DNA of 64,000 nt from Phytoseiulus persimilis (Eukaryota; Arthropoda; Arachnida; Mesostigmata; Phytoseiidae), in assembly GCA_037576195.1 (NCBI GenBank), contig CM075103.1, positions 22,816,001-22,880,000 of the forward strand, written 5' to 3'. This document shows positions 13,003 through 26,292 of the stretch, one piece after another (the first letter of the stretch is position 1; every line of letters starts with the position of its first letter). A model generated the notes under the pieces. That model had not been told where the DNA came from. It ran no database searches and saw nothing but the letters and a program-made list of their open reading frames with translations. The position numbers were made by a program, and so were the translations under genes.

Positions 13003-16000
13003 CTAGTTGTCGGCTATCACCTCCTCCGGGAAATTCCTCTCTATCTCCTCCTGGAAGAGCCGCGCGTTGTATGGACGAGGGGTGCAGAGTCTTATGATAA
13101 TTTCTAGCACACACCACATCATGAACACCATCGTGAAGCCGGCATCGACCCAAGGTATTCGCGTCGGTATATGATCATCGATCCACTCTTTTTTGCTGTA
13201 GAGTCGTTTGTTGGAGTCAGTGTCCACGTTGTATGCCATGACAGCGTAGACGGTCCTTCAGCGAAAGGAATAAATAATTCTTATAGTTAACGTATGCTGA
13301 GGTAGTGTCAAAGTTTCAACAATGTTCCCGGGTCTAACGAGGGAACCCATGAGTCATCGGTGATCGCAGGAGCCCGCACTTGCAAGCATAACAAACCCAT
13401 AAATTCATAGGTCCTCTGCGGATTGATGCGAAAATCCATGAATACCGCTTACTGAAGTAGGGGCTCTAGTGATCGCGCTGAGCGTCTGATGTCGTCGCGA
13501 GAGACCGTCTCCACAAGACCGGAATCAGAGTTGGGAGACGAGGATGAGAATGAACTTACGGGCTTGCGATTTTCTTGTGGTTGAAGAGAAACTTGCGTCT
13601 GTTGGGTTCGAGATCGAAAGGATACTCCTGTTTCCATCCCAGCTCGTCGATGCCGTAGATGAGGATCCTGTAGCCATCGATTGGTCCGTTGGGCCTCAAC
13701 GGCGGCTTCCAGGTTATGTACTTGCGGCTGTCTTCCTCGTACACCATTTTTTGAACTCTGACTGGTGAAGGATCTGAACGGAGCATGCGTTTCGATTACG
13801 CTTGATTCTTGCATCCATAAGCACTTTATCATGAGAAAGGATGATGCTGATAACGGAGGGAATTTGAGTTGAGAATTCGGAGAGCACATTTCCGCTGGTT
13901 CGATAACTCACGCGTAACGCTGGTCCTCATCACGGACCGTCGGGGAGGTCCGCAGACTTCAATATGGGATTGCCACTGAACGTAGCATTGTTGCACGTCG
14001 AAAGTTACGTTCGTGAAGGGTTTCAATTCCCTGATCAGCCCTAGATCTCTTGTGCGACTGACCGCGGCTTTCGGCGGCGATATGACAGTTATTTTGAACC
14101 TCTTCGTCCCTCTTTCATTCCCGGCAGTTATCTCGAAGCGAATGAATCTCGGGCCTCGCGTGAGCATGGTGACAGCTCGCGGTATGGCTGAGGGAATCGG
14201 GAAAAAGTCAGTTCCTGGATAGAGCTCGGAGCTCCAGAGTATCTTCAGAGTCATAAAGGGGTGGACAACCGCCCCGGAACTCACGCGGATAATATTTCGG
14301 GATTCTGAACACGTTGATAGAGCCGTCGCATTGCTTCCCTCGCTCATCGATGTAAACCGCCCTCAAGTCTACCAGGAAGGCGGGTCCCATTAATATCGGT
14401 GCGAATACATTGATCGAGGTCGAGTTGGAGATGAATCTGTGGAGGAATGAGGATCAGAAGAGACCGGGAGATATGTCAGAGGCGGCTCTGCCCCGGACAT
14501 CGTGGAACCCAATCTCGAGTTCGTCATTCTGAAGCTGCAGAGATTCGAGTGGTGACACCGGCTTCTCTAACTCGGCATCTCTAACCGATTCTCTCCACAA
14601 GTTCTCAGCATGATTCTCCTGAGCGCAACTTCCCATCGAATGCCAATCAAATTCGAATCTGTCTTAGTTAGCTGTGTGACTGCGCCGACAATCCGCTCGA
14701 GCGGTCACCGGGGTGTTCAGCACACCCGCGGAACCGCGTCCCCATTCAGATGCAGCCTCGAGCGAGGGGTCGGAACCCGAGGCTCAATCCGATCTTGAAT
14801 ATCATTGGAAGGAAGCAGCAAGAACACATGAGAAAATAGGGCTTTCGGGACAGTGAGTCCAAGTTCAAGACAGATGTTGAATCTTTCAGTAAGAGTGTGC
14901 CACCGAGAACCCGTTGCAGATGTCGCCGACGGCCAATGATGCTGCTCGTAGAGTTCCCCTACCGGTGGACATGGTCGAATATGGGTTCTCAGAACGGTGG
15001 CCTACGCAGGGCCTTTCCTAGAGGCTCAAACACACCATAAGGATGAATTATGAGGATGATGACCATTACAGATGAAGCCGACTCGCTTCAACCGAATGAT
15101 AGAGCTGGGCTGATCGATTAGATTGTGCAAAAGTGAACCCGCTTCGAAATAGAATCGTCCGTTAACCCATCAGCCCCCATGAACCTAATTCATAGCTACG
15201 CAGCAGCGTCGAACGTTCCTGAGTTTCCGGATGTCATGCAGCTCTTGAGCTCTAAACCTGCAAGCTATGTACTCACGTGATCCCTGGTGTCGTTTCGTTT
15301 TCACTCCTCATGTAGAGTTCGTAGTGAGTCAAGAACGGCTGAAGACCCGGTGGAGGTCGCCATTTTATGGCAACCTTGTCCTCCAAATGTTCTGCTAGGA
15401 TTATTTCATTTATTCTGCTAGGTTTGAACGCCGGGTTCGTTTCACAAATAGCTTCGCGGAGGCCTGCGGTGGTGTCGATCTGGGGCTCCGCGTAAACCGC
15501 TGTGGCGGCCACGGTGAAATCGGTATCGACTGAAACGAAAAACAAGTGGCTACTGCCACTGCGCTGGAATTCGGTTTCGGTGCAATCCGGGGCGCAGTGT
15601 GTCACCGAGAATTTCTGCAATGATTGTGGTCGGGAGCTTTCCAAGGAGAGCTCGTATCGGACGGGCATCGTTTGTTTTAGCTCCAAACGCGTGATCGCGG
15701 AGCAGCTTCCGACTGAAAGATATTCTGAATCAGAATCGATTGAGACGATGATTTCCGGTAAGGAATTTCCGCGACCTGATTTTCCGCTATACGGAAAATA
15801 CGGTTGAACAGGAGGACATCCGGTCATGTCCCCGACAGACTCATTGGATATTTTGAGAAGTTCTCCGTATTTCCCGTAGAACGGAAATTCGGGTCCAGGT
15901 CCGACTCGTCAAGGGCGTAACCGAGATTCTCTCATCTGTCGCCTCGACTCACAGTTCCCCACAGTTCGGAACGAGGTCGTGTACTTGATACCGTCGAGCC

Positions 16001-16410
16001 ACTCGAAACCGGCCTTGAGCTCAAGCATGAAGTCGTCGTTATTCTCGGTTAGATCGATGATGTGAAATGATTCCTCGACAGACACGTTGAAGATCCTAGT
16101 GCGACCAGCCATGTCTACTTGTACCCTGACGAAGGGGGTTTCGTCCGGTAGCCGATATTGAAACCTTGAGAATGTCCACATCATCGTGACGCGCCTCTGA
16201 TCCTCCAGGCTGATTCGCAAGGATTTCGGAACGCCGAAAAATCTCGAGTCCGCTGAAAAGTCCGGCGGAGTTCATGCTCGTTGTTCTTGCGGGAAGCGTA
16301 TCTCTGCTCCGTTCATAAATTCATCGGTGGATGAAATGGGCGAACTCACCTGCGTCGATGGCCTTCCACGTCAGACTCACAAGGACAATGCTGGTCGTGA
16401 AACTCCACAT
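13003..16410 (-). CDS. FN3 gene B: type I membrane protein with five fibronectin III domains
   Basis: Seven exons: 16410-16350, 16252-15953, 15775-15277, 14436-14285, 14187-13912, 13773-13560 and 13255-13003. They total 1755 nt (584 residues), with phases 1,1,2,1,1,2 exactly as in gene A. Exon 1 is a signal peptide (MWSFTTSIVLVSLTWKAIDA). Five FN3 domains follow. C181/C185 in domain 2 and C405...C416-G417 in domain 4 match the family signatures. The last exon holds the end of FN3-5 (TVYAVMAYNVD) and a membrane span (VDAGFTMVFMMWCVLEIII), then a charged tail of about 25 residues. The intron at 15276-14437 (840 nt) is unusually long for this window. The acceptor of exon 5 was chosen at CCCTCAG (14189-14188) because the nearer AAG does not keep the frame. 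An adhesion or recognition role is inferred only from FN3 architecture. Confidence 0.82.
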
Positions 16411-19400
16411 TCTGGCGGCGAACGCGGACGAATCGTCGCCCGGGAACTGCTCTCGACTGTCACAAAATTCGAGGACTCTTGTCCCTCGGGAGTGAACACC
16501 AGCGGTATTCGAGATTCGGCAACAGAGCGGACTGCCGATGTTTGCGAAGCTTGAATCATGCGATGATGCACACGTACCCTGAAACCTGCACAAGGGCATA
16601 CAAGCGAGAGTGGATTCGAAGTTGAACTCCGTTCGGATGTCTTCGAGCAGCAATAACTATATGGCGAACGCATCTCTGATCGGAAGTCGTTCTGCTTCTC
16701 TAGTGGACTTATCTGGATCGAGTCGGACTCGGAGAAAATCCGAGCACGGAGCGAGAATTTTCCCCTGACTCCCGGCGATCTCGTCAATAACCGACGAGAG
16801 CCCCTGCTCCCTCCATTCGTTAAGATGGAGATTGGATGATTCAATGATGACGCTCGAGGAAATCGCATTCCGTGCTACGGCTCGAGTCAGATCTGTTGAT
16901 AACCCTCTTCCAGTTTTCGATGATATTTTTCAAAAGGTCGGTGGCGGAATCGATCTCAGCGGGGCATCTGAAGCATACCACCTAAGAAATCGCCTCCGGA
17001 AATAGTTGAAAAGAAGTGCAACCTCACAACGATCACTCTGAATTCTCGCATAGAGCAGCACAGTAACAGGAGAATTGAGAGCAGGAAGAGGGTTTAACAC
17101 GAGAGGTGATTCACTTTTCTGACCAACCAGCTCATCAGCTTTTCATAGTTATACCTCGAACATTGCTTGAGTCAAGGCGCCCTTTTGAGGGGAGTACTTC
17201 GGAGGATATGTGAACTGTACAATTCAACAGCGATGCAGTATGGGGCTCTGACCCGTAGACGTCTCTTGTTAATGATTCGGAGCTATCGCTCGCGCGAGGG
17301 TTGCCTGAGCTTGCATTGTAGTCGTCGAGTGTGTAGATACTTGGAATAGGGTACTCCTCGGAGGGGATGCTCTCGAAACGAACATGCTCCTCCTTTCGAT
17401 GCTTCTTCAGCTCTTTGGTGAGACATGAAAACTTCCCCACAAGAAGTTCATAGGGATGACCCATTCGGTATTCAGCTCACGCCCGAGATTGGTACAATTT
17501 CTCTCGTCTATCAATTCACGCTCGCCGCACGAGTTTTCATGTCTTATGCGTAGCCTTGACAGCTAAGATCACTTACCGTTTTTCTCGTGGTTAAGCTGAA
17601 ACGAACCGAAGAATCTCAGAAGGACTAATTCTCTCAGCACGAGATCGCCCCTCCTGAGTATATTGGATGGAAATCAGACGAGATCTGGAACATACAGTCG
17701 CCAACGCCGACTTTCTAGGACCTTGGGATAGAGCTCAGCTAAGATATGAATCGGCTCCAGCCCCGTGCTGGTCATGGAAGTTCATATTCAATCAGGTGAT
17801 GTCAACAACACTCCGCTAAGAGCCGTAGCTGACCGATCTGAGAGGGATTTGTGGGTCCATTGGTGATTTCCAGCTCCGTAGGGGAGTCCCTCAAGCTGTC
17901 AGTCCCCGTGTACGCGAGGATCAGAAGGTATATCCTGATCCGAAGCTTCTTGGCAACCCCCCCCCCCCTCATGACAGAATCATGACTTCCCAAGTCAAGC
18001 TCTTCAAGATCTATGGTTTCTAAATCATGAGTGAGGAGGGCGTTCACTTCTTCTCGTTGACTCTCCCGTACTAAAAGTTGCTTCGACGGGACGAGTTCAC
18101 ATCGTCGCTCCTTTAAATCGAAGCTCATTCACCCTGAATCGATGGAGACTTCCAGATTGTTGACGGTGGATCAGTTTCAATTTCTGATGTTTCCAAGGAT
18201 TACGTCACTTTGTTTTGTGTCACTCGGGATGGTTTTCTATGTAAAAGAGAAGTATCCCGACAGAATTCGTTCTTTGGGCTCCGGTGCAGTGAGAGGTGCA
18301 GTTTTCGTCGTTACGATTACTTATCGATGGTTGCTTACCTGGGCGTTATCCACGTTTCTTCACATACATACATATACATCACATGGTTCCAAGCTCCGGC
18401 GGCCAGTGAACTCAGCGGATCTCTCAATCTCAGATTTTCATGAGGTTTACCGTTCGACTGCTGAGGGGAGGGGGGTCGGAAGGGTGTCACAACGGCTTAC
18501 ATCAGAATTGTCGCCTGTCTGATGAGCATTGTGTATCGGAGAGCTCTCTGATCGAATGCGATATTTGCTCACGGCGCTCACGTCCAATTCGGCCTAGCCG
18601 CACTTGAACTCGACAAGCGGCTACCTCTGGAGAGCTTTGTTGCCTCAGTGAACTGGGACCTCAGCTGAGCCCGGGGACAACTCCGTTTGGAAACCATTTT
18701 CCGCGATCTCTCTAACGCGAGTCAGTGGTCGGTATTCAAGACTCCCCCAACGCAACCCTCTTCTCGCTCTCGTTGCTTCGATTCGCCCACACGAGAGGTA
18801 GTTTCCAGTCCGTAATACGATTGATGCAGTTGACCCAGGGAACCACAAAACGTACCTGCCAAGAAGGACGCATACGCAGGGACGAACGAAATGAGCGAGA
18901 GCAAAACAGAGCCTGCAGCACTGACAATGAGTAGAAGTCTGGCGCCGCCTCTTATCTTCCGACTCTCGATTTGAAACACAAAACCCCGCGGCGAATCGAT
19001 TGAAGTGCAATAAGACCGCATTGATGATTGAGCGAATCTCATCACCCTGCTCTCATGCTCCTAAAGAAGATGGTTGATTCAATTCGTAGTACCATCGGCG
19101 GAGATTCCATGCTTCTCCACCATGTTCCATTTCGAAGCCAACTGAGATTTATTTCGCGACGTATTCATGGAATCCGCGAAATGCACAATCGCCCAATCTT
19201 TGCGGTGACATCGAATGGGAGGCTCCGTTCTGATGTGCACGTTTTTTCAGGTGGGTGTCGGCAGAGTGGGACTTATGTATCCTCCTAGGTTAGCCGACGG
19301 AACGCGCCAAAACTGGATTCCAAGCCTGGTGGGTTTCCGGTTCGGCGCCGTCCATGCACTCCCGACTCGTTTGGTAACAAACGATATCGGTGTTTGAGAA

Positions 19401-19470
19401 TCATCCCTAGGGAGAATAGGGAGGAGCATGGTCTGAAGCCGGTCGAACTCTGAGGTTCAAAAGCCGGAGG
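16411..19470. other. No gene recognised between FN3 genes B and C
   Basis: The left end is upstream of gene B and should carry its promoter, though no obvious TATA box is visible. A run of 12 C lies at 17957-17968 and short CA-rich sequence near 18360. The open frames at 18142-18522 (plus) and 18645-19010 (minus) contain hydrophobic patches but neither a signal peptide nor splice partners I can defend. Confidence 0.4.
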
Positions 19471-19476
19471 CAATAG

Positions 19477-19482
19477 TTTATT
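19477..19482 (-). terminator. Polyadenylation signal AATAAA, FN3 gene C
   Basis: AATAAA on the minus strand lies about 32 bases past the stop codon of gene C, so the 3' untranslated region would be very short. Position and strand both fit. Confidence 0.55.
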
Positions 19483-19513
19483 CTCGCCGAAACATTCCCA
19501 GCTTGGAGTTCGT

Positions 19514-22500
19514 TCAATCGTTCACGAGGGCGCCTCGATGGCCTTGTCGCCCGTTGTAGTCGTAGTCGCTGAGGAACGAGAACCTCATCATGGGGGGATT
19601 CGAAGCTGACATCTTATTTCTGCGCACGTAGAAAACGATCACTCCCACGCCTAATACCACGAGCACGACTAGGACCGCCACAGGTATGACCCATCCGGCG
19701 GGCCCCCGAGTATGAACTAGGGTGTAAACAGCTTCGCCGATCACGGGTTCCCCGTTGTTCAGGTCGACGTTGAACGCTGCGATAGTCACATTATAACTGA
19801 AAACAGAGCAACAGAGTCTGGAACTGATACGATCTCATACTCGCGCTTGTTGAATATGCTCGTAGGATTGCAGTTACTTCCAGGTGACCGAAGGGCCAGA
19901 GTCCCGACTCCAAAGGATCGATCTCGATGAGCCTGACTTACAGAGTGCCTTTCACGGCATCGCGGATCTCGAAAGCAAGGTCCGTGTGGAGAACGGTGAA
20001 ATTCCTGCGAGTAGCCGTTGGCAGGCTTGGTTCGGAAATTTCTATGACGTATCCGTTGAGGGGTCCGTTGAGGACACTCGGTTTTTCCCATTTCAGTTTG
20101 ATAGAATCGTCATCCTCAACTTCAGCAGAGAAACTTCGTACCTCGAGCGGTCCTGAGAGAGAGAGAGAGGAAAACCGTTCTCAGAACAGACATCATTTTC
20201 CCGCAAATCGGACCTCCGGGGGAGGGGGGCTGCCATGATCTGCGCCGGCCCAAGGGTCGTGAACTCGACTCACTGTCAACGTTGCTGTACGATTGCCAGG
20301 TCAACGATTCTCCGCAGCGAGGGAGTTCGGCTGCATCCAAGAAGCAGCTTCTCACACTGAGCGACACATTCTCGTAGGCGTGTAGCTTCGAAATGGATCC
20401 CGTTTCCTTGTAGAACCAAGCCTGATTCTTTCCGCCGTGCCATTGAGCTCCATACAAAATGCCTTGCAATCTTGAGGACGGTGTCACTTGGATGTCGATC
20501 GAGTTCGGTGTGCAACCGATCCTTTCGACTGCCGTCGGGGGCGCTTGAGATGTGAATAATAATCAAATAAGGAATCGAACAGAGATGTCACTAGGAGGGC
20601 TGAGTGATCGCCGCGATTTCTAGCCGTCGGGAATCGTTGTTGAAGTCGGTTCACTATTCTTCATTTCACAGCGGGGGAAAGGAGGGAAGAGTGTTTCCCC
20701 CCCCCCCCCCCCCCCCTCCGATGGGTGGAACGACCTCAGCCGAACCTATTAATTCCAGACTTCGCAGATTCTCGTTCTCGATGGCACTGCGGAACTCTTC
20801 TCCCGTGGTACCGTCTTTTGCAACTGCGGTCAGAGTGACTTTGTAGTCGTCTTTCGTGAGATGAGGCAACTCGATTCTAGCCTCGGTGACATTGAACGGA
20901 CCCCTGAGGAAAGATGCGTTCAAGTCTAACTAGTCGACCTCCACTCGATGAACGACGTGAGCAACGCTCCTGAGCCAAGTGGGGTTCATCCATCCGATCT
21001 CAGTTGAGGTTGTGTATATTTTCTGGTTTTTGAGTAGTGTGACTGAGAGATCACTCACGAGTTTCTGAGTTCAGGATCGAAGGCATCCCATACGGTCACC
21101 TCGTAGAAGGAAATCGGCCCTCGAGTGATTTCCGGCGGCTCCCATTTGAGTACCAATTTGTTGAGCTGCTGCTCAATACTCTGAAAATCTACTGAGCCCG
21201 GGGTACCAACGGTGGTCTTGCCTTTTGTCATAGTAGAGAGCCTCGCCGCTGTCTGGTTCAAGGGCAGGGAGTACACTGTTCTAACCGTAACGTTGAAGTC
21301 CGTATAGTAATCGAGAGGATATTGTAAATGCTTCTCTTTGAAATCAGTTGGAACTTCGACGCAAGTGGAGGCGCAGACGACCACTTCGAACTGACTCAGA
21401 CTCTCGGTTTCAGGGAGGTCCCACGAAAAATCGTAGATGGCTTTGTCTTCAGTTCCTTTTGAGATTACCTTCGCTTCGTGCAATACAGCGGCGGGCCAAT
21501 CTGCAAAGCAAATGTCTCCTATGTTGCTGAGGGTTCTCCAGGGGGTGAAGGATGCTCGATCGAATAGTTCGGTGAGAGACGTTGCTGCTCGTGATGAAGC
21601 TGAGGAAACTCGAGGAGAAACGAAGACGGATGATGAATACCTTCTCCTCTTGTCTTGAATTCATACGACGGCAGAGTGGCGTTCCTCCAGTTCTCTAGCA
21701 TAGTGGTTATGGTCACGGTGTACTGCGTTGCCTTCTCGAGACCTTCCAATTTTGCCGTGTTGCTGTTGACAACCATTAATCTGGATGGTTGGCCCGGTGT
21801 CTCATACTCGACTGCGAAACTGAGGTCTGAGGTCTTCACCTCTGACTCTGAGGGCGGATCAACCCTCCATCCCAACAACACTCTGTTCATGTCAAGATCT
21901 GCAACTTCGACATCGCGCGGCGGTAAAAGGGCGCCCACAGCATCTAGAGGAGGTACGAGATATTAGTCCCCCCACAACAAACGGAACGAAAGCCCATACC
22001 GATCAGTGGAATGCGACTCGGAGCGATCGTTCAACGCAACCAACCGAACGAAGCGTTGACACTCGTTTTAGGCTCGTCCTTCCCGTCGATCCTGAAGAAG
22101 GCATCCACGCGCACCGTGTACGACGCGCCGAACTCGAGCGTGTCTATCGTCAAGTGCTTGATGGCGGTTGAAACGGTTTCCGGGTAGAGTCCTACTTTTC
22201 CCCATGACACTTTGAAGAAGGAGTAGGCGGTTCCATTGAACTAAACGGAGGGGAAATCATTGGCTTGGGAGTCACTCAATGCCTTCCGACGAGCTCTCTC
22301 CAATGAGCCGAGCAAAGATCAAGATTCATCTATCGGAAGTTCGGCGTGGTTCGTTGTTTGAGATTCGAGCTCGAGTTCCGCCGGAGCTCCACTCGATACA
22401 GCCCTACCCTCGCACTAGATGAGCGTTCCGAAGTGACTCACCCCCCACTCGACCTTCACGTGAACTTTTTCGCGGGGCCAAGCACTCAGAACGTGCACCC

Positions 22501-22697
22501 TCAAATTCGTAGGAGCTGGGTAATCTGGAATGGCATATTCCAATGAATTCGGAAACATTCCTGACCGCCGGCCCGCTTCAGCTTCAATCGGGTGTCGATC
22601 TTCGAGAAATCGAACCTTCTCCAGCAGTAACTACTTTTGCGCAGAAAATTGTCACAGCGAAAGCAACCGAGAGCGCCGCCATTTTGAGCTGGTTCAT
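19514..22697 (-). CDS. FN3 gene C: type I membrane protein with six fibronectin III domains
   Basis: Nine exons: 22697-22616, 22524-22442, 22240-22045, 21943-21641, 21500-21059, 20903-20746, 20543-20274, 20152-19942 and 19796-19514. They total 2028 nt (675 residues). The signal peptide begins MNQLKMAALSVAFAVTIFCA. Compared with genes A, B and F there is one extra N-terminal FN3 domain, split by a phase-0 intron (exons 2-3); after it the usual phases 1,1,2,1,1,2 resume. C264/C268 and C488...C498-G499 are the family cysteines. The span is VIPVAVLVVLVVLGVGVIVF, followed by a tail of about 35 residues that contains a Tyr-Asp-Tyr sequence. The donor of exon 3 could also lie about 20 bases earlier (GTGTCA), also in phase 1. 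The acceptor of exon 8 sits on a GA/TC repeat. A 20-base homopolymer lies in the intron after exon 6. Confidence 0.82.
20697..20716. repeat. 20-base poly-C run (poly-G on the coding strand) in an intron of gene C
   Basis: Twenty consecutive C on the plus strand, thus G20 in the pre-mRNA sense of gene C. The run starts about 30 bases downstream of the donor at 20745. A run this long is prone to length change and sequencing error. Confidence 0.9.
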
Positions 22698-25600
22698 TTT
22701 CAACTTTCAGTCCACTATCGCACAGAATAGGCGTCGCTCCTCAAAGCTGCAACCGGCGAGATCGACATCCGTAGAAGGGACGCTAGCCTGGGATTTGCGG
22801 GCTCCCGTCTGTTTCTGGGTGTTTCCAGGAACAATCCCCGTCTCTCTCTCTAAATCCCTCCCTGGGGGAGTTTGTTGACAACTTTCAAACACTTCTGTAG
22901 TGGAGGCAGTGTTACCCCGAGATGGCAGCCTAATCGGCGAGCAGTCTATGAAGTGAATGGGCTTGAACGTTCGTTGAACAGTAGAACAATAATTACTTGG
23001 AAATACACGGGACGAGTACTGAACAAATGGACAAGAATAGGAAATATGATCACCTGGGGAAGAGAAAATATCATTGTCCAGAGATTCAGAGGCGCGCTCC
23101 TCAGGGAAGCTGACGCCTCTACTCTGGGCCTTCTCGAAAAAGGCATTGAGCTAGATTTTTATAGCTGGGAGGGTACTCAGCTTTCTGAGGACGCTTCATA
23201 TTGATGAGACGAACCGGCGTTCATCTGGCGCAATCAGCATCACAAACCGGGTCCAGAAAGATAGTCGTATCCGTGCTTGCCAGTACCAAGTACCGCGAAC
23301 GCTTTCATGAACGCCCGTATTTTCGAAGGTGACGTAGCGGTGCCTACATGAAGAGAGAGCGTGGGGGTGTTCCGAGTCGTAATCAGGGATCAAGTGGCAT
23401 CGAAATTTGGTTCTCTGATGAGAGGCATCTGTTTCTCCTGCATCGCGCAAAATTACACGGAGATCTCGGTTTCCTCTGATTCCAAACCTCTTCGGTTTTC
23501 GGCCTGAATTCTCAGTTGAAAAAGTTGATCTCCGTGTCGATGGATCGAAGTGCGTATCGGCTTCCCCGTTGGCATGGCTTGGGAAATCTCCACGGGATTG
23601 AGAAATAGCAAGCAGTCAGCAGCGTAGCGAGGGAGGAAAGGGGCGGTCCGCCCCTGGCATCAGATCGCTCGGGGCATCAGAACGCCGCTCCATGTCCGAT
23701 CGTTGCATGCGATTTTTCCCCTCCGACGAGCCATCATCCATTGCCGTCCTCCTTACTCATTGAGAGGCGACGTTCAGTTGATTTTGATTATGCCTCGGAT
23801 CAGAGATCGAGCCAACGAAGTTGACAAACCCCGCTCTCTCATCTATCGAGATGTCCATCCCGGATAAGTCCAATTCCCCGGAGTACACGGAAGAGTTTGC
23901 AGTTCTTCTTCTGTATTCCAGCTCATCCAAAAATACAATCAGTGCGCATTGAACGCATTCATCTTCTCGAACTCCAAAAAAAGAGAGTGGGAGCATCAGA
24001 TCCGTCCCGGGCATCTTGGAGGCTCCCTACGCGACTGCAAACAGTTCCTGGGTATGTCGTGATAACACACAGAACATCTGATTGGCACCCAGAGGAGAAA
24101 AGCGCCTCATACCCGGATGAAAAATTCTTCGGAGAAATCATATCATCATCGCGTTTCGTCGAAACCGGAATCTCACCGTCTCGGCCGCAGCCGTAACTCA
24201 GCGGACTCGAACGCAAACCGCATAACTTTCCGAGCGCTGTTTACCTCACCGACAGGGAGGGCTTCCGAACCCCGGGGGAAGCTTGCGAGACTAAACGACA
24301 GTTCTTCGCTCATTCGGATTGTAGTCAAGCGATGCTACACATCACTAGTGCTCCCCGCCGTATCCAAACAGACTCGCGCTTCGAGTATGATGGCACAGAG
24401 TTATGGTGTGAGGGAAGCGGGTACGCTCCAAGATCTCGAGCGGGATGCGCCCATCGCCGCCTTCTCGTAAACCAGACCAGTGGGAGGAGCCTCGCGTGCT
24501 CCTTCAGCGGCCACACGTCCTACCGTTTGTCAAATCCGAGGTAGACCCCACGCTACCAGTGATCATTGCCGAGTTCATCAACGCAGCGAACACTCTGACG
24601 AAGTAGACTCTCGTGAGATAGTCTGCAAGGCAAGTTCAGTGAAAGTGGAACGAGTCGTACCGGAGATCATCGGTATCTACGATGCACGCCGTAGCCCGGA
24701 TTTATTGATCGCAGGGGGACGAGCAAGGGGTTCTCCCCGTAGCCTCAAACCGATCCAGCGTCCAACAAACGACGATCTGGATGACGAGAATTTTTCGCAT
24801 ACAACGGACGATCCTCATTTTCAGAGATGACCTCCGACATCGACAGCTCTCTCACGTGCGAACAAGAGTATATTCAATGGAATGTCGTCACCCATGGAAG
24901 GAGGGATCGCGGCGCGACCTTCCGAAGACAGCTCGCAGCACACCAATCGCGAGGAAGCCAAGCCGAAGCAATCATCGGTCACAGCCGGATCCGAAATCTC
25001 ATCGAATCTGCACCTCGATCACTCGGATGTCGACCTGGATAACGTAAAATCTTTCTGCGTGGACAGCACTCCTCGCTCTCCTGGAAGAAGTCGTTCAAGC
25101 TCCAATCTTCCCGGGAACCGAACGACCGTGGAACGGATTTCTTCAATGTGCTCCCCTCCGATACCGAGCCACGATACGGCTCGACGCAGCCGTGGTAACG
25201 AATTCCGAAGTGCTGCAACTCGTGGTTTCAGCACTTCGTTTACCGGACCACTGATGTGACAACTGGCCACTATCCTGTCGAGAGAGGCGGCTGCGGGGGT
25301 CTTATGCGTTATCTTGGAACCGAGATCCTGACCTCTCTCGTCCTATTTCATCAAAATTCACAGCGCCGCGATGCTCGAGTGCTAAGAGCATTCGAATCGT
25401 GGCCTGTTTCTAGGGTAAGGAGGATGAAGACGAACGCTCCCTTCTGCGACTCATCCAACCCCCGTCGAGTCGGGAAATGTCGAAATTGATACACAGGAGG
25501 CGCCACTTGCGTTACGAGCTGAGCCTCGCCGTGCCGCCCATAATGAGCGCATCGGCGTGAGCTTCCGACGACTCGGCCTGACAATTTATGGATCAAGAAC

Positions 25601-26292
25601 TGAATCGACGGATTGAAGCAGGAATGTCCCTCAATATTCACTCATCGTTAACCTTGAATCCCGAGGAGTGATGTGAGATCTCGGTGCCGCCGTGTTTCCG
25701 GATTCGGGATAATTTCTATCAGGACATTGCGCGGTCGTTAGAGCACTCTGATCGGAGAAAATACGGCATCCGCGTTCATGCACCCTGTATAACCGATCAG
25801 GAATCTAATTTCCCAGGGGTAGCCCAATTGCCTTATTCCGAGAGATGAGAATATCCGGATTCATCTCGCCTCCGCGGACAACGCGTCTCTTGGAGTGTTA
25901 TATGTCGGGATGAACTCAGGTACCTTTATTCCATGCTACCTCGAACCAAATAATCGATGACGTAAGCAGGGCCTGCAAGAATCACTCCTTTCGAAACTCC
26001 CTGGAGTATAAACTCGGAACGTTCTAGTTCTCCTCGATACGAAGCAAGCCATCCTCGATAACCAGAACTGAGATGTTTCGAGAAACAGTTTTCCGATCAT
26101 TCGGCAGTTTCCCTCAGCCTCCGAACGCACACTGAACAGAAACGGGATCTACTTGCGGCTATTCGCACACTTTGCGTGTCATGATTCGATCCAGGGATTG
26201 GACCGGGCTCTCCGTGGTAATCAGCGAGGCTGTCGGAGATAAGGACAGTCTCGAACGGTCCGCTCCTGGATTTCTCCGCAATCGCTTCGAAA
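22698..26292. other. Interval between FN3 genes C and D; possible unrecognised exons
   Basis: Minus-strand frames at 23757-24014 and 23959-24216 read like protein (SGYEALFSSGCQSDVLCVI and DECVQCALIVFLDELEYRRR) but overlap in different frames and need a frameshift or intron to join. A plus-strand frame at 24882-25259 is Ser/Asp-rich and lies downstream of another at 24480-24830. None matches a family I know. They could be exons of a diverged or dying gene. The remainder shows nothing. Confidence 0.3.
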
